The translations under genes and the position numbers were made by a program. A model generated the notes under the pieces. The model was given only the letters and a program-made list of their open reading frames with translations. It did no database searches and was not told the origin of the DNA. Below, one piece after another: positions 59,848 through 64,000 of a stretch of DNA of 64,000 nucleotides; positions within the stretch are counted from its first letter, which is position 1; every line of letters begins with the position of its first letter. Source of the stretch: Acidobacteriota bacterium (lineage in GTDB: Bacteria > Acidobacteriota > Blastocatellia > UBA7656); NCBI GenBank assembly GCA_040754075.1, contig JBFMDH010000034.1, positions 16,213-80,212 on the forward strand. Direction: 5' to 3'.

Positions 59848-61113
59848 TCAGGAGATCACTTCAGAGGCGGCAAATTTTTTAGTCTCAATTTCCAGAAGGC
59901 GATGATAAAGCCTTCGATACCGCATGCCGCCAACCTCTTCTAAATTGAAATTGCGCATCGCACTTTCCCGACAACGCGCGACAGCAGACTTATCTTGCAA
60001 TAACTGTTCAGCTTCACGCAATGCTTTTCGATATGCTGATGCGGTGAACTCATTTATCACCACACCAACGCGGTCATTTTGCAAGACATCATCCACATCG
60101 CCAATCCCACCATTGGCAATCACCGGAAGACCGCTGGCAAGGTATTCAGCCAGTTTGGTCGGTGATGATGCCAGTTTGGAATAGCAGGGTTTAATAAACG
60201 AAATCGCCAGGTCTGCGGTTTTCAAATAACGTGGGATTTCCGCAGGCGCAACCTGTTTAATTAGATAATCATTTTCTGGAATTTTTAATTTCTTGAATTC
60301 ATCAGCAATCATCGCGGGCGGACTTTGCGTGAGAATCAACGAAAAGCTATTCGGGTTCTTTTCGTGAGCAGTTGCCAAAAACTCTGCCATCTCTCTGGTC
60401 AAATACCACCCGCCGAGCGCCCCCACATAAACCAGCACACGCCGTCCGGTTAAACCGAGTTCGGCACGCACAGCCTCTTTATCCAAATCAGCAACAGGCT
60501 GGAACCGTCCTAAATCAACGCAACAGGGAATCACTTCTATCGGTCTTCCCTTTTCGTCAACCGTTGCATCTTCACCAAATAAAATATCGCGGGCTTTACC
60601 AGTCAACACCACGAATGCGTCAGCGGCGGCAAACAACCTTTTTTCAACAAATTTGGTTAAGCGATAGATGAATCCACCACCAGTCCAGATTCCCGCGTCA
60701 ACATACTCTTCCGGGAAGAAGCCGCGTATATCGAAAATCAAAGGACAACCGATGAATCGTTTAGCTATTGAGCCAACGGCTGCGGCAACATGTGAGCGCG
60801 CGTGCAAAACGTCAATCTGTTTCCTTAATTTGAAAAGCAAGAATGCCCCCATCGCGATGTCATAAAACGTGGCGAGCAGTGAAACCCGTTTATGATAGGG
60901 GAGCGCGTGCCAGTTAATACCTTCAGCAGCAAGCCGGGTTTTCCACTCCTGTTTTTCAGAAGGTGCCCAACTGTTTTTGAAGTTTGGTTCAAAAGTAAGG
61001 ATAGAAATTTCGATGTCGCTTTGTTTTAATTCCCGCAAATAGGGTAAAACCTGTGTCTGCACCAACGGTTCACGCAAACTGAAATAACAGATATAAAAGG
61101 TGCGAATGCTCAT
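59848..61113 (-). CDS. Family 4 glycosyltransferase
   Basis: 421 residues from the ATG at 61113 (the TTG two codons upstream is less likely). GT-B: IRTFYICYFSLREPLVQTQVLPYLREL in pieces, IDVLHARSHVAAAVGSIAKRF, CPLIFDIRGFFPEEYVDAG, then VLVYVGALGGWYLTREMAEFL and SPTKLAEYLASGLPVIANGGIGDVD in pieces with the E(x)7E-like donor site. It ends 6 bases before the membrane-protein gene. Transfers a sugar onto the lipid-linked glycan; specificity unknown. Confidence 0.9.
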   Translation of the reverse strand: MSIRTFYICYFSLREPLVQTQVLPYLRELKQSDIEISILTFEPNFKNSWAPSEKQEWKTRLAAEGINWHALPYHKRVSLLATFYDIAMGAFLLFKLRKQIDVLHARSHVAAAVGSIAKRFIGCPLIFDIRGFFPEEYVDAGIWTGGGFIYRLTKFVEKRLFAAADAFVVLTGKARDILFGEDATVDEKGRPIEVIPCCVDLGRFQPVADLDKEAVRAELGLTGRRVLVYVGALGGWYLTREMAEFLATAHEKNPNSFSLILTQSPPAMIADEFKKLKIPENDYLIKQVAPAEIPRYLKTADLAISFIKPCYSKLASSPTKLAEYLASGLPVIANGGIGDVDDVLQNDRVGVVINEFTASAYRKALREAEQLLQDKSAVARCRESAMRNFNLEEVGGMRYRRLYHRLLEIETKKFAASEVIS

Positions 61114-61135
61114 GATCAACTATGCTTACCGCGCG

Positions 61136-61975
61136 TTACCTAGGATGCCTTCCTAAAAACAGATTTCTCAAAGACCGCATTCGGCAAGCGAAGCCCGATA
61201 TTCGGACAGCAAAATTCGGCAAATCATCATCATCACCAATCAACGCGCGGCGTAATTTATAGAGGTCTGTGGTCTCGTCATTAAACCCGTCATCTGCGGT
61301 TAAGGCGCAGGCATATTTTGCGGTATGGGCACGTTTGGCAATCTCTTCCGAATATCCGCCGTAAGGGTACGCAAACATCATTTCAGGCTGAGGAATGTAG
61401 GTGTTCAGCATCGAACGTGAGTCAAGCAGTTCGGCATCAACCTCTTCGAGTGAAAGGGTTGCCAAATTGCGATGCGAACAGGTATGCGAACCGAATTGAA
61501 TAGTTTTTTCATTACTTAATTGGCGAACGTCTTCCCAGAATAAATATTCGTTGTCATCTTCGGAAACCCAATTTGTTGGCAAACTCAGGTCATTGTTTTG
61601 ACGAATCCTGTCGGTTATTAAAAAGATGGAAACTGGAATATTCTTTTCGCAAAGGAGCGGCGCAGCAACCGTTTTGAAATTTCTGAACCCGTCATCAAAA
61701 GTTAGAACCACCGAATAATCTGGCAACGATCTATTTTCACGACGGGCGATTAAATAGTCTTTCAATGAAATAACCCGGTAATTGCGCAACAAATATTCTA
61801 TCTGCGCGCAGAAGCGGTCTTGGCGAATGTGCAAACCGAAAGCGTCATTGTCGCCACGACTTTCGCGCTTCGTCACGCCGTGATAACACAGAATCAATAC
61901 CTGTTTGCGATGAAGCCAGGCAAATAACCGCGCTAACCCGCTGTAATAAACCAGCAAGAAGAGAATCTTTTTCAT
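61136..61975 (-). CDS. Polysaccharide deacetylase (NodB-homology domain)
   Basis: 279 residues from the ATG at 61975 (start of the hydrophobic N-terminal helix KKILFLLVYYSGLARLFAW); the longer frame adds nine non-conserved residues. NodB domain: LCYHGVTKRES, VVLTFDDGFRNFKTVAAPLL with the catalytic/metal Asp pair in TFDDG, SHTCSHRNLATLSLEE with the His-x3-His metal ligands, and FAYPYGGYSEEIAKRA. It removes an N- or O-acetyl group from a carbohydrate in the envelope. 22 bases upstream of the next glycosyltransferase gene. Confidence 0.92.
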   Translation of the reverse strand: MKKILFLLVYYSGLARLFAWLHRKQVLILCYHGVTKRESRGDNDAFGLHIRQDRFCAQIEYLLRNYRVISLKDYLIARRENRSLPDYSVVLTFDDGFRNFKTVAAPLLCEKNIPVSIFLITDRIRQNNDLSLPTNWVSEDDNEYLFWEDVRQLSNEKTIQFGSHTCSHRNLATLSLEEVDAELLDSRSMLNTYIPQPEMMFAYPYGGYSEEIAKRAHTAKYACALTADDGFNDETTDLYKLRRALIGDDDDLPNFAVRISGFACRMRSLRNLFLGRHPR

Positions 61976-62010
61976 CCGGCTTTCGTGTGCTTGGGTTCTC
62001 AAAAAAACCG

Positions 62011-62802
62011 TTAAGGCTTTCGATACAGACCGATGTACCCGTGCGCGAAGAAAGAATTGAAAAACTTACGAGATGTGTACCATTTTTCAAACGGCAGATT
62101 TAAACGCATACTCAGTTTGGGCGCAACGCGGGAAAACGGATAAGGAATCGGGGTAAAGCAATATTGCGCACCCCTTTCAAAAATCAACCCTGCGCGCTTT
62201 GCGGCTTCATCAAGTTCATCGGGTTGCAGACAAAGCCGAGGCAAGGTGTCTGCGCCTTCCGCACCCAACGCCCGAAAGAGTGCACGAAACGGAGTTGTAA
62301 TGTTAATCATGAGTTTATCGATATGCACACGTTTAGGAACCGTGATGACCGCGATTGCGTCCGGTCGCATGATACGGGCGATTTCAGCAAGCGCGCGGTC
62401 AGGCGTTTTCAAGTATTCAATAACCGCCATGCAGATGACCTGATCATAAGCAGCGCTCGGAAGTTTTAATTCCTCGATACTCCCTTCTTGAAAGCTTACG
62501 CCTTCGAGGTGAGTGTATTTTTCTTTGGCTTCGCGGATCATTTCCGGCGACAGGTCAACTCCTTCAAAGGTGCCGCCACGTTCGAGCACATATTGCACCA
62601 TCACCCCGGGACCGCACCCGACATCGGCAACCCGCCCCAGTCGTCGCGGCAATAATTCAAGCACGCGTTGTCGCCGCACATGAAAGTGATAAGTCAAGCC
62701 ATCTTTCACTTCATAGAGATGTGACCAGTGTCCGGTTGAAGAGAGACAATCAAAATGTTCGATTACTGCTTCTTTATGTTGAGTTGATGAATCTATAGCC
62801 AT
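62011..62802 (-). CDS. Class I SAM-dependent methyltransferase
   Basis: 263 residues. Methyltransferase-11 pattern: VADVGCGPGVMVQYVLERGGTFEGVD across motifs I-II (in pieces), GSIEELKLPSAAYDQVICMAVIEYL and AEIARIMRPDAIAVITVPKRVH. Late part has LPFEKWYTSRKFFNSFFAHGYIGLY, as in many surface-glycan or lipid methyltransferases. Probably methylates a glycan sugar; not a ubiquinone-type enzyme by context. Confidence 0.88.
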   Translation of the reverse strand: MAIDSSTQHKEAVIEHFDCLSSTGHWSHLYEVKDGLTYHFHVRRQRVLELLPRRLGRVADVGCGPGVMVQYVLERGGTFEGVDLSPEMIREAKEKYTHLEGVSFQEGSIEELKLPSAAYDQVICMAVIEYLKTPDRALAEIARIMRPDAIAVITVPKRVHIDKLMINITTPFRALFRALGAEGADTLPRLCLQPDELDEAAKRAGLIFERGAQYCFTPIPYPFSRVAPKLSMRLNLPFEKWYTSRKFFNSFFAHGYIGLYRKP

Positions 62803-62850
62803 AGGAATGGTTCTTCTCAGATTGAAATGAGTCCGCAGGAATTTCGTTCC

Positions 62851-63123
62851 TCAACCTGTCGGGTCGCACTTTCTTTCGCCACCGAATAATCGCGTTTCTT
62901 TAAGTTGCTTCATATCAAAAAACGCGAACAGTAAAACGGCATAAGTAATCAAAGGCTGAAAAGCTATTGAATAGCGGGCATTTTCACCATAATCCATCAA
63001 CGCCTGGCTGATGGAAGCAATCCATATGATTGTGATAATCAACACCCAAATCTCTGATTCGGGATTTTTTAAGAAAACCGATTTCCTAATGAATATCAAG
63101 CTCAGGGTTTGGCATACTCTACT
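62851..63123 (-). pseudogene. C-terminal fragment of a GT-C/RgtA-type membrane protein
   Basis: The open frame runs from just after a TAA (63124-63126) to a TGA at 62851 and has no plausible ATG; the only start-like codon is a TTG at 63097-63099. Two membrane segments, EIWVLIITIIWIASISQALM and the YGENARYSIAFQPLITYAVL stretch, match the typical final part of ArnT/RgtA-like glycosyltransferases (acidic-aromatic loop, then RYS...P helix). The remaining 80-90% of such a protein is absent. Probably a remnant from loss of a polytopic transferase within the locus. Confidence 0.6.
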
Positions 63124-63147
63124 TTACTGCTTGCCATAAAAGATTGT

Positions 63148-63873
63148 TTACTCAGATTGGGGGTAGCCTTTCTTGCGCCAGACGCCCAAAATGGATTTGC
63201 CGATTCGATAATTCAATAAGGGGTCAACAAATTTCGAGAGCCGAATCATAACGCTGTCCCAGAATAAAATTTGTTGCTCACTTGGCATGTTACTTTTCAA
63301 TATCAAATGATTAGCCAGAGAGGCAAACATACCAACGCTATCTAAATATCTGCAATCCACACTCTCCAGCGCATTGGGAATAATTGCCGCTAGTGATTTT
63401 CGGTTATACCGGCGGAAATGACCGATTTCCCTATCAAATTCCGTAAACAACCGTTGATGGGCGGGAGACAATATGATCAGATGTCCGGCGGTCTTTAAGT
63501 GCGCGGTTGCAGCTATCAACTCCTGTTTATCGTTTTCTATGTGTTCCAGCACATCAATATAAACGATGACATCGAACAACTCCGATTTTGGCAGACTACC
63601 AATGAATTCATTTGACACCTCACAAGTTTCTGGAAGTTCTCCCTGAGTGACTCGCTCCTTTAATATGCAACTCATTTCCGCATCAGGTTCAAGACAAACC
63701 CAACGATTTTGCTTCCTATTACAAAGTATTTGCGTGGTCGAACCAATGCCTGCCCCAACTTCCAGTACCTCGCCTGTTAAGTATTTGTACAGGAATTTGG
63801 CATAGTAATTTTTCCAATTTACGGCTCTGCTGAACAACTCCAGTTCTGAACCAATATAAGAATAGGTCTTCAT
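63148..63873 (-). CDS. Class I SAM-dependent methyltransferase
   Basis: 241 residues. Motif I VLEVGAGIGSTTQIL, motif II region WVCLEPDAEMSCIL, FDVIVYIDVLEHIENDKQEL and LIILSPAHQRLFTEFDREIGHFRRYNRKSL in pieces. The EFDREIGHFRRY segment is characteristic of a methyltransferase branch common in polysaccharide and glycolipid loci. No strong ribosome-binding site before the ATG at 63873; the preceding gene ends 11 bases away, so coupling is possible. Confidence 0.87.
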   Translation of the reverse strand: MKTYSYIGSELELFSRAVNWKNYYAKFLYKYLTGEVLEVGAGIGSTTQILCNRKQNRWVCLEPDAEMSCILKERVTQGELPETCEVSNEFIGSLPKSELFDVIVYIDVLEHIENDKQELIAATAHLKTAGHLIILSPAHQRLFTEFDREIGHFRRYNRKSLAAIIPNALESVDCRYLDSVGMFASLANHLILKSNMPSEQQILFWDSVMIRLSKFVDPLLNYRIGKSILGVWRKKGYPQSE

Positions 63874-63884
63874 TACACCGTTTT

Positions 63885-64000
63885 TTAAGTTTTGTTATAT
63901 TTCTGATTGTCTGCATTGACCTTCTCATAATGCCTGTTCAATTTGCTTCTTGCAGACTCTATGGAAAATTGCCAATCTATTTTTATCTGTTTTTCTTCCC
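63885..64000 (-). CDS. C-terminal end of a further minus-strand gene (truncated by the window edge)
   Basis: The minus-strand frame is open from the window end to a TAA at 63885-63887 and encodes about 38 residues, charged and helical (KQIKIDWQFSIESARSKL then NRHYEKVNADNQKYNKT). It fits the next upstream gene of the polysaccharide operon, spaced 11 bases from the methyltransferase. Family not identifiable from the tail. Confidence 0.5.
   Translation of the reverse strand, partial: EEKQIKIDWQFSIESARSKLNRHYEKVNADNQKYNKT

Overview
The window reads as chromosomal DNA of a Gram-negative bacterium, most likely an acidobacterium of the Blastocatellia type. This is inferred from gene content, not from a marker gene: no rRNA or tRNA was found. 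Supporting features are a KDO/LPS gene (kdsA), TonB, a cytochrome/MopB/Fe-S/NrfD/DUF3341 respiratory operon of the alternative complex III kind, many secreted proteases and TPR proteins, caspase-like and gingipain-like peptidases, and intergenic spaces full of short inverted repeats.

Layout. 1-8.4 kb: end of an unknown gene, ispH, an NTF2-like protein, a HpnI-like glycosyltransferase, a YhhN protein, a TPR/M48 membrane protease, an M49-like lipoprotein and a small coiled-coil gene. 8.9-18.1 kb: kdsA, a catalytically degenerate M1-peptidase-like protein, a DUF4350 protein, a YdcZ transporter and a 1210-residue dockerin/cohesin/C25 peptidase. 18.2-25.1 kb: an NfeD-like protein, two methyltransferases, a xisH-xisI pair, an acyl-CoA dehydrogenase and two exported proteins of unknown function. 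25.4-27.7 kb: aromatic amino-acid operon (pheA, DAHP synthase) behind a well-formed transcription attenuator with an aromatic-rich leader peptide. 27.7-32.2 kb: a DUF104/PIN toxin-antitoxin pair, a TonB-like protein and a SPOR/SpoIID protein. 32.7-39.0 kb: the respiratory operon, split by a four-helix-bundle gene lying between perfect 21-base inverted repeats. 39.3-46.6 kb: secreted unknown, caspase-family, pepsin-like, maleylpyruvate-isomerase-like, PhyH, GNAT and Gfo/Idh/MocA genes. 46.7-64.0 kb: a minus-strand surface-polysaccharide locus (a MraY/WecA-like transferase fused to a CapD-like sensor half, epimerases, amidotransferase, glycosyltransferases, carbamoyltransferase, deacetylase, methyltransferases).

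How parts fit. The aromatic operon can be read as one regulated unit: promoter, leader peptide, mutually exclusive hairpins, then the two enzymes. The respiratory operon would pass electrons from quinol through NrfD and Fe-S subunits to a pentaheme cytochrome. The polysaccharide locus has an initiating transferase, sugar-nucleotide enzymes, glycosyltransferases and tailoring enzymes, but no polymerase, flippase or export gene was recognised inside the window.

The non-coding layer is unusually rich: a 125-base MITE-like family (two full copies, two remnants), a 135-base direct repeat pair, a fold-back element with covarying hairpins, and heptad-based inverted repeats in several gene gaps. Starts were moved inward from the longest open frame where a ribosome-binding site or family length argued for it.
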